From Pagrus major (lineage: Eukaryota; Chordata; Actinopteri; Spariformes; Sparidae), in NCBI RefSeq assembly GCF_040436345.1, contig NC_133232.1:9776001-9840000 (forward strand): a DNA stretch of 64,000 nt, given 5' to 3'. Position 1 is the first letter of the stretch. The number at the start of each line of letters is the position of its first letter. The notes below the pieces were generated by a model. It searched no databases. It saw only the letters and a program-made list of their open reading frames with translations, and was not told where the DNA came from. The position numbers were made by a program, and so were the translations under genes. Positions 46,331 through 60,700 of the stretch are shown here, piece after piece.

Positions 46331-49300
46331 TTTTTGTTTCCATTTCAACTGATTGGAAGTATTTTTTCTAAACAGATTACATGTTAATTTCTTTTTTCAT
46401 AATTAAAACTTCACCTCCCCTTTGAAATACGAAGATCCAATAATCCCCCCCTCCAGCCTCCAGGGATTCACCGTCCCATGAATGATAATCACTTGTAATT
46501 AACGCTCAGCTGAGCTTCCCCCGTTTCCAAAAATGTGTGAGATAAAACCAGCCTCTCCCCTCCTCCTCTCCAGCCTTTGACACCAACACCAGAATTAAAT
46601 TGCCAGTTTGAAGACACTAAACAACTCAATTAAACCTGCTGGACTCCATCAGCGAACAGAGAACAGAATTCAGTGTGCTGATTTGCAGCAGGCAGAACCT
46701 GTCTGGGAGAACGCGCTGTGGAAGATGTGCATTCTCCACCCTGTGCCGGACGCTTAAGTACATGTCGAGTTCAATCAGTGAGTGAGGAGTGACTTACCGG
46801 AGCAGAGCAGGTCTGTCCTCTGGAGCACAGAGCTTACAGTTTGATGAAAGTAATAGCTGGCTTTCAAGGAACTTAGAAGATTGCATATAACTTTAACTGA
46901 TGCATTTAATTATTAATTGAACTGCAAACTAATTTTATTTGGTTAAAAATGTGCCCTACTGTCCTTATTATCATTACATTTTTGGTCTTTGACAATAGAC
47001 ATGTTCCCCTGTCCACTTATTACCCCCTATGGCTAAGGAAGTGTGACCTCTCACCTGCAGACACTTTAGCTTGTTAGCACTTGTAAGTGGTGAATATGCG
47101 CTGAATTCTTCAGGTTCTCAGACAGTCATCTTAGTGCTCAGTAGACTTAATTTGCCACAAAGACGTATAGAGTTGATTTACATTGTTTTAATTAAAAAGG
47201 TGAAGTCCTCAACATAGCAGTTGTCTAAATGCAGGTAAAATCAAATTATGAAGCATGAGAAATAGATCACATGCATAACAAAGTTCAAGACCATTTCAAT
47301 GAGTAGTTTTAGATTTTATTTTTTTAAAGAGTTAGATAAAAACATTGGTGTCACTCTCATGTCGTTGTGTTCAGTATGGAGCTTGAGCCAATTAGCTTAG
47401 CTTAGCTTAGCTTAGCATAAAGACTAGAAACAGGGGGTAAACGGCTAGTGTGGCTTGTTCCAAAGATCAAAAATCTACCAACTAGTGGTTCTGAACAAAC
47501 ACATATTCAAAGTTCGAGCGGTGGATTAAGGATTGGTGGTGGATGGTGATTGTTCGAACACTGGAAAGTCAAACCAAGACTGACCGGTGAGTTTTATTTG
47601 TTTATCTTGATTTTGAATTATGTGACTTTTACGGTGAAATAACAAGGAGTTAATCTCATCTTAGTTTAGTAAAAGAGAGAAAAAAGTTCATTTTGTTTCA
47701 TTTCTTAAAATAAAATTTAAAAAAGCTAACAGAGCTTGTAAGTTGGGGCGAACTCCCAGCTCACATCTCCCAGCTGCCTCTGCAACACAAGAATTGGAGC
47801 AGTCGACGCTGCTATTTTTTCTCTGCAACACAATGCATAGATATATTTGACATTAAATCAAAACTGATATTTCTTTTCTTGACAAAAACTAGTAAATGAT
47901 ATTACATGTTGCACCTTTAACATGAAAATTATACTAAATACAGAAGCTACTATATGACATATCAAATAAAACTACAAATTAAACACACAAATACATATAA
48001 ATACACATGGCTCTTCCAGTACTTGCAATAATGCTGAAGTGTGTTTCTTACATATATTGTGATGACCAGTTTTATATAGCCTGGACCATACACATCGGCT
48101 TTATCTCTGAGAAGACTTTAATAGCAGATCTTCTTTACAGCAGACATTTTTACAAGTCACGAGACCCACAGCTGTAATTAATCACATTAATAATGGCTCC
48201 ATTCAATTAGGGTGTGTTCATGCTGCCTCATAAGACACTAAAATTAATGTTATTAGTTCCTCCGCAAGGACAAGTCAGAATGTCGGCCGTGAAAAGAGCT
48301 CATTGTGTTTGGTTTCATGCTTTGTTAACGGCTCTTTATCTGTTTGGACACAGGAGGAACTACTCCTGAAGACATTAATCCTTTGAATACTAAGTTGAGG
48401 TAAATGCTTGTGGATTAATGTTAAGAACCATATCTCTTGTTAGGACTTTATCACAAAGAGCGCCAGAAATTTGAGAGAATAATAGGAGAAGTATTTGAAT
48501 GTCACTTTCCCTGTGAAATTTGTTTGGGCAGCTGAAACACGGCATCATAAACACATCAATATGCGTTTGTTTTTGTAATTACTCTCACTTCCAGAAGGGG
48601 GAGACAAAAGTTGTGCACTGCAGGTTTAATACTAAATAATAATATTGATTCACAGCTCATTAGCTAGTTTTTTCCCCCAGAGTTTTTAAATTATACATCA
48701 AGGAGATAGCGTCTGCTCAACTACCATGACAACAGCAACAACTTCACAACTGGGCAATTTCCAGCTGCTGCTGCTGATACTGTTTACATCTTGAATCACA
48801 ATTATCTTTCTAAGTTACTTCTGGCACAGTAAAATATACATAGCCTATATATATGAAGAATACTTTTAGTTTAATTGCTGGCAGGTGGCCATTATAAAAG
48901 CTGTGTGATCCCAGCCAGCACGCCAAACACATATTAGACAATTCTTGAAATTATTCCTGCAATATCATACAACAAAGGTGTACTATGTAAGAATTAGCCA
49001 CCTGTTGAATTCATACTCAAACAACAAACAGGGGGCAGCATATCACTAAAATAACAGCTTACTGCTGCCAACTGCAGCTGCCGTTAGCCAGTTAGCTCAG
49101 CTAGTCGTGCAGCTAGCGGTCCTGACTGGGGAAGTGTTGGTGTTTACACCGCTAACACCTGAGCTTAGACAGGGATGGACCAGGGCTAGCTGGTTAGCAT
49201 GCTAAACCTGCTTTGAAACATAATATATAGATGTCATAATGTTAAAACTGTTACTTCTTCACATTCTGTTGATATTTTTTTCGGAAGTTTTGAATTTTTT

Positions 49301-52300
49301 TAACCAAAATTCTTACATATTGTACCTTTAATGTATAGGCAATGTGTAACAATTACAACTATATAGTGGATGGATGGATATACAGATAGATGTTTATCGT
49401 AAATGAATGGTAATAGTCAGTACTGTGATTTGTGCCAGTTGAAATCCACTACTGAAGCTCTGTTTTATCCTCACCCTCCACCCTCAAAGAACTGACACTA
49501 GCCCCTTTTAGTTAGAAAATGCACCACATTTGCAGCCAGGTAAAGGCTGCAAATGTGAAACGGAGGTGTAATATTCCTCCTTAGCCGCCACAGGGGTAGG
49601 CGTAAACATGTGACTTGACGTGAAGCACGAAGTTGGGCGTGAACAGTGATGAGTGATCTGGTTATTGGCGATTCTCTCAGCTGTGATGGTTAGCATCTCC
49701 CGGATCTCAGCGGCTTTCCAGTTGCTCATCTTGATGTCCGCGGATGAAGTGATGAACTGACAGCTGTGATCAGCTGTTTCCTGCTTTTAAAACTCCCGGC
49801 TGTGGGTCGCACAACAGTGCATGTGATCGACACTTCCGCCCATGTCACGCAATTGCCGGCACATCGACGCCTTGGATTTACATAGCAATGGAGGCGGCAA
49901 AAAGTGTACCCTCCGAGGCGTCATATTGGCGGACCAAAACAGAGCCCCAATATGCCGCGGTCTGTCGAAATTCGCGGACCTAGCCGCAAAAAGGACAGCC
50001 AAAGTGGCGGGTTGCTGTCCAGTATAAAAACGGCTACTGTTTCAATTGCAGATGGCGTATCATGAAATCCTGTCTGAATTAAAGACATGAAGGTGGGAGG
50101 AGGAGCAAAGACTTTCATTTGGACCATCTGGATGGTGGATTAGACAACTTAGTCCTTTCATTCAATAACCAGCATTTGAAAAGAAAAAAATCTTTATTGA
50201 TCGGAACAAATGCCAGACACAGCAAGAGCGTGAACAACAGATGCTCATGTCATCCACCAAAAAGACCCTCGATCTCCACATGTCAGAGGGAAGAAAACAC
50301 TTGACATTAATATTAAAATTACCAGGTGTGAGTGTATTTCAACACTGACGTAGTGAATATACACATACGTAGTTTTAGTCGGCCACTGATTATTTAATGG
50401 TGTCTTCGTTTTTTCTAATCTTTTGTTTTGGAAAGCAATTCTTCCTGCAAAATCAAAGCATCTTTGGTATTTTGTGAGGGTGACAAGCTTATCAACCAAA
50501 CTGTTTTGAAATCCTTGGTGTTTATGACGCAGAGCCACTTTAGTCTCCTTTTTTATCACTTAGTGTTGACTACAATTCTAGTGTGCACACTGTGTCAGAA
50601 GTAGCTCCAGACTTGAACTTTCTTGAGGTTAGCAGAGGTGGAGAGAGTTGTGTCTCCTTACAGATAGAATCTGATCCGCTGTAGACAAAACAAACGTAGA
50701 CTGCGGTTGAAATGCAAGGTTGAATGAGAAAGGGGAAGAGATGTTAGTCATCACAACAGAGTATGATTTCTCAATGTGTAGAGAACATATCTGCTCTCAA
50801 CATGTCATGTCACTGATTTCACTTGGTGCATTAAAAGATGGTGATGCACGAGTGCCTGCGAGTCGCAGTGGCTCCTGTTATCTCTTGTTGTCTTTTTGTT
50901 GATTTTAAAGGGTAACCACATCCTCAAAGTACCCTCTCCACTCGCATATTTAAAAAATCCAACACAGAAGTGGGAGAGCAGCGACTGTTGGAGTTGTGGC
51001 TTTGTGCCCACGTAGTGTAGTGTGTGACGCGGAGGGTCAGTGGACACAGGGGAAGAGCTCATTTTTGACAACCAGAGCAAACAAGCATGAGATGCTACTG
51101 TCAGACTTTCGCCACTGGACAGTCAGGGAGTCTGGTGGAGCTTTCACAACATTTACATTTATTTCTCGAGGCACAATATTGTAGCTAGGCCAACAGCTCT
51201 CCAGTGTGTGTCTGTGGCGTGCCAGTTTATAACCATAGCCATGTTGTTTGACTCAGTTAACCCATAAGAACCCATGGTGACACGCTTATAACAAACACTT
51301 TAAATGTCCTAAAATCTTTAAATGTCCTACTTTAAATGTCCTAAAATGGGTCTGGGTTCTGATGGGTTAAGATACTGTTTGTCAGCCCTATATATTTAGT
51401 AAATCTCTGAATCTAGCACAGTTATCAGCGAGCCCATCTGTTGAGTTTACTTTCCCTGCACGGAAATAATCTTGTTCATGGAAAAAATTGTTTTTCCGCT
51501 GCAGCTTATCAGGGTTGCTAATGCTAATGTTATCAGCAACTTTGTACGAGCAGCTCAAACTGGGGCCATAAACATGTAAGAACATAGATGTGTGTGATCT
51601 AATTGTCTGATTATATTGAGTTAACATTTTTTATGTAGAGTTTGTCAGCCAACTCTGCTAAAAGGCTTTGGCTACTGTTACAGGAATTAATTCAGTATGC
51701 TACAGCAGTATATATGTAGCTCATGGATGATTAAAAATTAGCATTAATAATGAGTTATAGTTTAAATAGTTTTATGAAGAGAGTTGGCTTAGCCTTCGTA
51801 GCTAACGTACGCTGAAAAAGTTGGTGTCCAATGTGTTTAGCCTAGCTACACAGTCTTTTCAATCTTTGCACTGATATCAAACATGAGCCCACACACACAA
51901 ACACACACCTAGTCCAATACTATATCTCTTGTGGTCCAGGAAGAAGAAAAGAGACATGCACAAAGGTGAAGCGATGAAGAAAGATGCGTGGTGTCTTTTA
52001 ACTTCAAAGTAACGTCAGTGTTTGCTAGCTAGCTTTGTTGACAGCTAAAATGCTTTAGCTACTGTTGCATGATGGTGCTACAGCAGTATGCTGTCCATGA
52101 CAACAAAACAATAAAGAACTAGAATGGCATTCAGTAGAGTGCATATGTCCCCCAAGGGCCAACAGTCCCTTTTAATTGAATCAAGCTAATCCAATATCAA
52201 ACTCAATAGCCCTGTATCACTCAAAATTGTTATCCACCCATAACTGCATATCCATTATTTAAACCCATCAAATTGTAGGTTACTCACTCATTAGGCCACC

Positions 52301-54017
52301 TGGATATTCTCATCAAGACCCATGCATTATTACCTGAGAAATTTGCAATGTCAAAAAATGTAAAATAAAAGAAATTCCTGCATCTGTCCCTTTATCTGGA
52401 TCCACACCAAAAGTTAACGAGGTCTATTCTAGAGTGAGACCCATCCTCCATCAAGGTTTCATGGACATCTGGCGTGTAGTTTTTGTGTAATCCTGACAAA
52501 CAAACCAACAAACAAATAGACAGTTAAAGGAGTTAAAGTATATCTATATGGTATATAGTGTTTACACTCAATATTAATTACTAAACTAAAAACTCTATTT
52601 GTTGAGGAATCCAGTTATATATCTTGTCTTTTAACCTTTAGTTTCATTTCAGTGTCAGGGCTCCATGTGATCATTTGGAAAATATTCCTGAGGTGATGTG
52701 ATATGATTTCAGTTCAGGCAGTAATCTAGCAATTCTGAATAATTTCTATATAAACATGAAAAAAGGGAGCAAAGAAATTCATCCCTCACACCCCATCAGT
52801 TTAACCAGGGAAACAATTACAGATGGATGTCAGAGGTTTGTCTTTAAGAGAGATTGCTGAGCTCCACTGCGGATTTCAGTTTGACACAGATTTTCCAACA
52901 GCACTTAGTATAAAGACAGAGCTTTGTTCACTCCGCTGTGTGGGAGTCCATTTCCACCACATGTGCTCATATTTCATTTAAAGCTGCAGAAAATTATTCC
53001 AGGGTGGTAAATCTTGAAATAATTGTGTTGCTCCTTGCTGAGAATTAAACATGCAACTGAGTTCAGCGTACAAATCAGTTGTTGATTACCACGGCTAATG
53101 GTTTACAGTAAAAACAAGTATACGTTGCATTTTCTGATGTTGCTTTCAAATGAACCATCCACTTTGCTACAGTGGTTCAGACAGAGTTTCATATATTCTC
53201 TATGGGCCCTCGCAGTCCAATGAGGCCTCAAAAATAGAAACAGCAAAGCCTGAAATTATACTATCTAAGGCACTGGAATATGGATCACAGAGATGGGTGA
53301 GACCAATTGCAATCTGCATAAATAAACATGAAAGAATAATGACTCACACACACCATGCTCATTTACTTTAGTTACTGAACCTCTGTGTAACAACCAACCT
53401 AGGCAGAAATGCCTTGATAATGTGACCGATTTAGCTCGGATGTCAGCAGCTCCAGAAACACAAACAGTTTGTTTTGAATAAATTGAAGAACTGAGTAGAC
53501 ATCATATGAGACTAACATGGTCAAAGTTGACTACAGTGATAGGAGTCAGTTGCATCTTATGGCTTCTTTCCTTTCCGAGATCCGTTCCAAATAACAGCTC
53601 ATCGTTCTTTATTCTTTTTTTTTTACTTTAGGTTTATCTGCACATCAATCATAATGATAGCATGTGATTTGGATAAGATTCAAACCCAGACCTCCCACTA
53701 ATATAACATTTTGTCATTTGCTGATCTGTATTGTAAACGCAACACAAGGCGATGTCCTATCCCTCTGCTTTGTCACTAGGTTTTCTACTTTTGGAATTAC
53801 CCTTCGTATGAAATGTGTTAGGTAAATAAAGTTGCCTTGAATGCAAATCATGTCATACTTGATTTTCTCAACCTTCACATTAAAGGGAGTGGCTTTAAGG
53901 CAGGGAAATCTGGGCACAATGATAAAAAGAACGACTCTCACCAACTAAAACTTGGTATTGCTCGCACCAAAGAGCTGTTGAAAAGAATCGCATCATTCGC
54001 GAATGTAACATCACTAC
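46331..54017. other. Long gene-free stretch
   Basis: No host exon recognised. A common teleost repeat lies at about 47345-47460 (TTAGCTTAGCTTAGCATAAAG, then ACTAGAAACAGGGGGTAAAC). About 49500-50130 is a GC-richer block with a minus-strand frame starting MSNWKAAEIREMLTI that could be a Myb/SANT remnant of a DNA transposon, unproven. Near 46440-46760 and 48170-48300 are low-repeat segments rich in homeobox-type TAATTA words. The rest shows nothing specific. Confidence 0.4.
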
Positions 54018-55213
54018 TGTCATGGTTTTGGCTTTTGGTTGGTTATTTCTTGTTTTATTTTGTAGTTATATCCTCTTGGGTGGTGTTGTCACTTTCTACT
54101 TCCTGCTCGCCTGTGTTTCCAGTGTTCTGTTTCCCTCCTGTGTCCTCCCCAGCTCGATCCCCCCCCCCACACCTGTCTCACATCAGCCTTGTTAGCCCTG
54201 TCCTGTTCCCAGTGTCTCTCCACCTGCACCTCACGCCCTCGTTAGTTTAGTTTGTATTTAAGGCCTGGACTACACGAATACGATATATTCCTAAACGCAC
54301 ATTTTTCTGTCCAATTGGGCCTCTCAACCACACGAACACGGTGATTTCACCCACATAAACGGAGATATTTTTAAACGGATAAAAAAGTGGAGAAATATAA
54401 AATATCCGATTGAGTGGATCCGTGTAGCGATGTTAAACGGAGCTGGTGTTGACGCGATGACGTCAAGCGCCTAGCAACAAGCCGTTCGCACATGCGCATT
54501 GAAGCAAAACGGTTGTCAACAAAAATGGCCGACATGTACCGGGCTATCTATGTGTGCTTTGCACTTGTAGGTCTCATCTCAGCTCTACACATGAACGTAC
54601 GTTGTTGCAACAACTCCACTTCATCGTCGGTCCACACAAAAGATTCTATTTTCGTTTTCGTCGCCATAACTTCTTACCCTAACTGCCGCCGTTTGACTGC
54701 TTCTTCTGGACCGTTTGACTGCGCGTGCTCATAACGTTCTTCTTCTGTGGTATTTTACATTTTGCTAATCGCCACCTATCAGCCGGGCATGGCATTGCAG
54801 GCTTCAGAGGTGATCGTTTTAGTTTTGCCTCTTCGTATGGACAGAGATATTTCTGTGGTGTGGACAGAGTTTTTTTTAAAAACGAGGACAAAAATATCCG
54901 CTTAAAAAAATATCCATATACGTGTAGTCCAGGCCTAAGCCTGTGTTGTTCCCCCACTTTTTCCCTCCACTCTGATGGTTTCTCTGTTTTCGTCCTCGCA
55001 GCTCCTGTGCTCGTTCCCTTGTCCTTGCGTGTTTTGAATTTTTCTGTAGTTTCTTTCCTTGAGCTTTCCTTTGCCTGTCTTTTGTTAATTGCTTGTTGGG
55101 TTTTTTGACGTTGGATTTTTCGTTTTTACATTCAGCTCATTAAAGCTCGCTTTTAGTTTTCAGCCTGCCTGCCTCTGTGTGTCCGCATTTGGGTCCTGCT
55201 TCGAACTGTGACA
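54018..55213 (+). mobile_element. LTR-like repeat interrupted by a Harbinger MITE
   Basis: Starts TGTCATGGTTTTGG and ends GAACTGTGACA, giving inverted TGTCA/TGACA ends. It has a thymidine-rich interior and an ATTAAAG signal near 55138. Without the MITE and its target copy it is about 520 bp. A relative lies at 56913-57799: both end in GCATTTGGGT followed by a TGTGACA or TTGTCACA tail. No clear target duplication is visible, so solo-LTR status is tentative. Confidence 0.4.
54262..54935. mobile_element. PIF/Harbinger-type MITE
   Basis: Perfect ends GGCCTGGACTACACG and CGTGTAGTCCAGGCC with TAA on both sides (54259-54261 and 54936-54938). Subterminal sequences contain inverted AAACGGAGATATTTTTAAACG and CCGCTTAAAAAAATATCC motifs. 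At 674 bp it has no transposase. A plus-strand frame starting near 54492 is short and unsupported. Confidence 0.82.
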
Positions 55214-55427
55214 GCTGCGACCAACCCCTGAGTGAAGTTTTACCTCTGCTGTTCTCCACATTTTCAATTTGCACATAAAAAGGCCATAGATACCAGTGGA
55301 AAAAGATGAAATGTCCCAAAAAGTGAATGCACTTGCTGAGGTACAAACTTTTGTATCTCATATGAAGGCTGATGTTACAGGCCTCAAGACGAGTCACCTG
55401 GTCTCAGAAGATAAATACCCTGTTTCC

Positions 55428-56229
55428 ACAGAAAAAGAAGAGACAGAAGTCATTCCGTGCATTCTCCATGGCAGGCTGGTAGCTGTCTTTTATTAAACAG
55501 AATTTTACAATTTTTTTCCTTTACATGCTCAGTTTTTCACTTAATTGTTTCATTCACTAAACATACTCCATAAGCTGTCAAAACTCAATGAACTACATCA
55601 CATTCCCAATACGGGATGAAATCACAAAACATGTTGGTGTCCTCAAAGTTACATTTCAACTGTTTTTAACCAAACGAATCATGTTTTACTTGTGTTTTTA
55701 ACACCTTTAATCTCCATCTTGTAGACTCTACTGCACTACTGCTCGATCGAACACATCCTACACATGTAAACAACAATACGAGCAACGTGTTGGCATGCTC
55801 TTTTAACCTGACTGAGTACTTTAGCATGAACATTCACATAAAACACATTAATTCACCCTCACAGAACTCATATTACACTTCATTCTTAATTCGGTACCCG
55901 TTGCAATTCAAATATACAGTCACTCACAAAAGAAAATGAAAATAAATGCCCAGGAGCCCCACAAAACCGAGTGAAAACATCGTCAGACCGCCATTTTCTG
56001 TCGTTGGTGTTTTCTGCGGGGGGAAAGCAGAGCTATTTCCCTTTTACGCTTCTCACGGTTTATCACAATTTCTACATCAAAAGCTTCATTTGTACAGTCA
56101 AAAGGTTTTTAACAGTCCTAATACCTGAGTTGTGGTCATTTAACACACTTTACTAACCTGTTTCCACAGGAAAAGAAGAGACAGAAGTCATTCCGTGCGT
56201 TCTCCATGGCAGGCTGGTGGCTGTCTGAG
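55428..56229. repeat. Pair of direct repeats of about 68 bp
   Basis: TTTCCACAGAAAAAGAAGAG...GCAGGCTGGTAGCTGTC at about 55428-55490 recurs at about 56161-56225 with only three or four differences, about 735 bp apart. The DNA between (55491-56160) is AT-rich with no recognised coding sequence. This could be a local duplication or the edges of an unknown insertion. Confidence 0.75.
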
Positions 56230-56912
56230 GAACGTCAGTCTGACGCAGCGTACCACAACAAGCGCTCACTCAAGGGGATACTCCCCCTTGTGGTGAAATT
56301 AAGACCTACACTCTGATACTCTCTTTAGAAAACACATCAAATTGGCTTATCCTTTCATACAAAAAACACATAAAATATAATAATTCAAAATTTGTGACCA
56401 TACACATTTGTAGGCGTCACACAGACATATTTCCAAAAGCACTTTGACATTGTGGTACCTTCTTCTGCTTAATCTACTGTACGCTTGGTGTTGCTCACTG
56501 TCAGCCACATTCCTCCACCAAAAAATTCAAACATTGGGGTTGTACATAACTGCACACACACTCATCTTTAATGTATGATAATGTATTATTTCTGAGCTCT
56601 CCCTGTACCCAAGTTCAGCATAGGCAGCCGAGGCTCGCCACAAAATTACAAAAATGATGTGACGAGGTATTTGGCACTTTCCTGAGAAACTGAGCATGGA
56701 GTACTTCACTGGTATATGTGTTGTGTCTTTTGTTGCACAAAAATGTAGCCCACAAAGTCAAAATTCTGAAAATTTCATGTCTTAATTTTGATTTACTAAG
56801 TCACAAATAGCAACCCAATGTCACCAAACCATGTGATAGGCCCGCTGGTCCACTGTGTCAATTTTGCATTTGGCCCCCATCATTAGCAATAAGAAACATG
56901 CACCATCTGGCA

Positions 56913-57799
56913 TGTCTCATCAAGTTTAGGTCATGTTTTCATGTGTTTTCAGTTCAGTCTTTTCTGTTTCCTGTTTTATTTTGGTGCCTAGCTCTCCTCT
57001 CGTTTCAGATTCCCTTCCTGTCCCAGCGTAATTCCAGTCACTGGCTGTGTCCAAAATCACTCACTCATTCCCTACTCCCTAGTCACTACATAGGGTGTCC
57101 AACATGGTGGACTATATAGGGAGCTCATCGGCAGAAAGAAAAAAGCACTTTCGGACACTACTCAGGCGCCATTAATTACGTCACTGCTGTTGCACAGTTG
57201 AAGCGTCATACATCAACACCGGTTGTGGACTAGCGTTCGTCCGCCATTTTTCTCTCAGTGCAATGCATGATGGTAACTATTGCTTGGTTAGTGACCATTG
57301 GTTGTACACTACTTTTCACGATGCATTGTGGGATACTTTGAGTCCACTATATAGGGTATCATAATTCACACTAGACATTCGGACAGCACTACAAAATGGC
57401 TTACTCACTATGTAGTGCACTGTATAGGGAGTAGTGAGGGATTTCGGACACAGCCAGAGTGATAGTCTGCCCCGCCCCGATGTGTTGCACTTGTGCCTCA
57501 TTATCCTCTTCTCTCTTGTGTATATACTGTAGTCTGCGTGATCCCCTGTCTAGTCGCCATTTCGTCTTTGTCTCCAGTAGCAAGGGTTCCAGCATTCTTA
57601 TTTGTGTGTTTTTTGACTTCCTGTGTTTTGACCCTGTTCTGGATATTCAGCCTTGTTGCCTAGCCCTTACGATATGTTTGCCTTGTCTCATTTTTTGCTT
57701 TCCTGTGTACCAACCTGTTTTTGCAAGTTAACCTTGATTTTAAGAAACTGTCTCTGAGTTGTGCATTTGGGTTCAAGTCTGTGTGTGAGCTTTGTCACA
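56913..57799 (+). mobile_element. LTR-like repeat interrupted by a palindromic MITE
   Basis: Related to the repeat at 54018-55213: TGCCTTGTCTCATTTTTTGC and GCATTTGGGTTC are shared in type and position, and both end in (T)GTCACA-like sequence. Without the insert it is about 470 bp. Limits are approximate because the 5' end is diverged. Confidence 0.35.
57041..57457. mobile_element. MITE with CTGGCTGTGTCC ends
   Basis: Ends CTGGCTGTGTCC and GGACACAGCCAG are perfect inverses. Subterminal symmetry continues (CCCTACTCCCTAGTCACTAC at the left, inverse of GTAGTGCACTGTATAGGGAG at the right). Flanks AGTCA and AGTGA may be a 5-bp target duplication with one change. At 417 bp it has no ORF. The superfamily is not assigned. 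Confidence 0.75.
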
Positions 57800-60700
57800 G
57801 TCCCGTTAAACTTTCAAAATAAAGGCAAAAACAACTTGATTGGTTACGCTTAAAAAAAAGTCTTCTTCAAATCCATCATTATTGGCTTCACACAGGACTC
57901 AAACCCTGATTGGTTGGTTGTAATAGAACCTTTTCCTTACCATGTTGTAGTCTTGACGTACCACGAGTATTCTTATTTTTTATCACGCCTAAGGTTCACG
58001 TATTTGTTTCTCTATTTTGGCAGAAACGAGCTTCCTTAAATAATGAATTTGTTAACAAGTAAAAAGAAGATGTAATGGGAAGCTGAACTGACTTCACTGC
58101 TGCTCAGTAACAGTTATTATGTAATCTTGATGCAAGGTCTCAACATGGTTGAGGTCTTTAGACATGCACTGTCTCATATTCCAACAATAAAGCTCCTGCT
58201 TGAGCAGCGCTGCACAGAGCAGGCAGTGAATGAGAAAGCAGCTGCCGGTGTGCCATATCAGCTTGATCTGCACCAGTTAACCCCAATCTGCAACCCAGTC
58301 TCTGTCTAATGGAGGCTGTCAGCTGGCAGATCTGCACCTCCTCTACCTTTCTACACATTATTCCTCCTCACACGCTGGTGATTGTGGCTGCTGCTGTAAA
58401 AGCCTTCCATCTCCAGAAAGTCAACTGTTCAGGATTGAACAAAAACAGGCTCCTTCTTTGATTAATGAATCTGTAGTTTTTTAAAAAAAACACAGGAGGC
58501 TATAAAATGGTTTTAAAATGTAAGATCGAAGGTCAGATATTTTGTTTCTTTAAACTCGACGACGGCCTGATCATTTTTCAGTGTCACTTATACAATAAAC
58601 ACACAGATGGGTGACAAATGTAAGGAAAAAAACCAACATGAAGTGTCTTAGTGAGGTGTAAGTTGACTGTGAACAACCAGAACAGCTTCAGTGATTCATG
58701 GAATAGATTCACCAAATCTCTGGAGCTGTACTTGTGGGCTTGAGGACACTATTCTTCCACCAGATATTCCCTTATTTGGTGTTTTGATGATGTTGGTGTA
58801 GAGGTCCCTTAACAGAGTAAAACATTGCAGTTACAAGTTACATTACACTCACGATAGCTCAGACTTCAACGAAACATTTGTTGAACAGTTATTGAGAATA
58901 TCTGCTCAAAATATTTAGGCGTTAAAATCATTTAACCAGGTTATAACATTGCCTTGAACAGCTTGTATTATATTCTTCTGGCAAGATTTTCATGGCTCAG
59001 ATTCAGAAAGTTTAACCACCCTTGGACTGAAAACAACCTTTCACAACCCATCGTGTTTTTATAAAGTTTTCTCTAAATATTGACAGTCTGAGTGTCCTTC
59101 CTCAATTGGAATATCATTCTACCAAAAATTTGGGTGAATGGAAACTTTTTAAAACATTTCTATAAGCAAAGAAAGAATACACGTTTAAAATGACAACCAC
59201 CAGAACCAACAGTTGTTGTCTGTACTTTTTCACCTTTTCACACCAACACACACACACACACACACACAAACAAAACACAAAGCAGGCCATGTCACTCCAC
59301 GCTAGATAAAATCACGGTTTTTGTGTAGAAAACTGCTCGACAGAGATGCAGCGAAGATTTGTTCTGCTGCAGCCGGAAAGTATGTGCCAAGATAAATTTG
59401 TTCCCCGTTCGTGGCGGGACTCGCTGTGAATCTGGCGTTCAGTCCTGGCCTAGAAAATACACACAGCGAGATGTATCATTTCACATTTTTCAGCGACAGA
59501 ATCCAAAACATTACTTCTGGCCTGTAAGTGTGTGCGTTCCAAATATCCTTTTGAAGAATGCTGTGTCTCTTCCTGTTGCCCTACTTCTGTCGAATGGCCT
59601 TAAAATGTGAAGGGGCAGAACACACATATTGCTTGTTTTCTCAATACAGTGTTTAAAAAAAGTCTGTCACAATATAAACAGCTATTCAGGATCCATATTG
59701 CCCATCTCAGGACACTTTTCCGCTGTAAAATTAACTAAGCAAGCTGTGTTGTATTCTGTATGTAGGCTGAGTAACAGTCTCAGTTATGTCCATTCATTTG
59801 CACTACAAAATTGTTCGCCATTTATTTACTCTTTGGTGAACAATTACTTTTTCCAGCACTTCTCACAAACTGCTGGTATTCTTTTCGGCCCTGTCCATAT
59901 CACACCAGGGACACACAGGAGACGGAAGTGCAGCAAAATGCACTAAAGTGCTGCCCGCTTCCTTTTGGTGCCCATGTTAACCGGCCGGCTCACGATCAAA
60001 AGCAATCATTTCAGCATCTGCTCCATTTTGGAGGCTGTTGGCAAATCTGCAACTTAATGGAAAAGTACATTTCAGCAAAACCACAGATAAGTTAAAACTT
60101 TACGTTTCATTAGGGGCAATTTTCTATTTCTTTCTGGTCACAACGCTGTGCTTAATCATTGTTTAGGTTTAGGCACCAAAACCACTTGGTTAGGCTTAGG
60201 AAAACATCATAGTTTGGCTTAAAATACCTGTTTTGGTCGTCATAAATATGGCTGGCGATGACCTGACCTCCTGTCAAAAAAAAAACACTTTCTAGTTGCC
60301 ACAAACACAGCTGGCAATTGTCCAGAGGTCTCATTTAAAATATCCAGTTATTTCAAGCCTACAAATGCTAAAACACAGACTCAAATTGTGGTCACCGGCT
60401 TGGCAGCCCTGTCACCTGTAACTCCACCACTGTCTCCTCCACCTCGAGATACGAAAGTCAGGTGAACGTGATTTGACATATTTTGTACAAATATCGAAAT
60501 GCTACATGACACGTAGGTGTGAACGTATCTGTAAAAACTTTTACTGCTAACATTTTATCCCGGCCACTGGGCTGGAATCTAGCAAGAAAGCACACTGATA
60601 ATCAATTAGAAATGGTCTCACCACTGTTTGTGATTGTGTTTTATGTATTTATTCCTCAGAGATGAGAGCACACACACACACAAAGGCTGCAGATTATCAC

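Noticed and set aside
49508..49729. Minus-strand frame starting MSNWKAAEIREMLTI as a host gene
   Set aside because: It resembles a Myb/SANT start of DNA transposons, but the rest is not recognisable and no terminal repeats were found, so it is mentioned only in the region note.
54492..54734. Frame of 80 codons starting near a Kozak-like ATG
   Set aside because: It lies wholly inside a MITE with perfect ends and has no similarity to a known protein.
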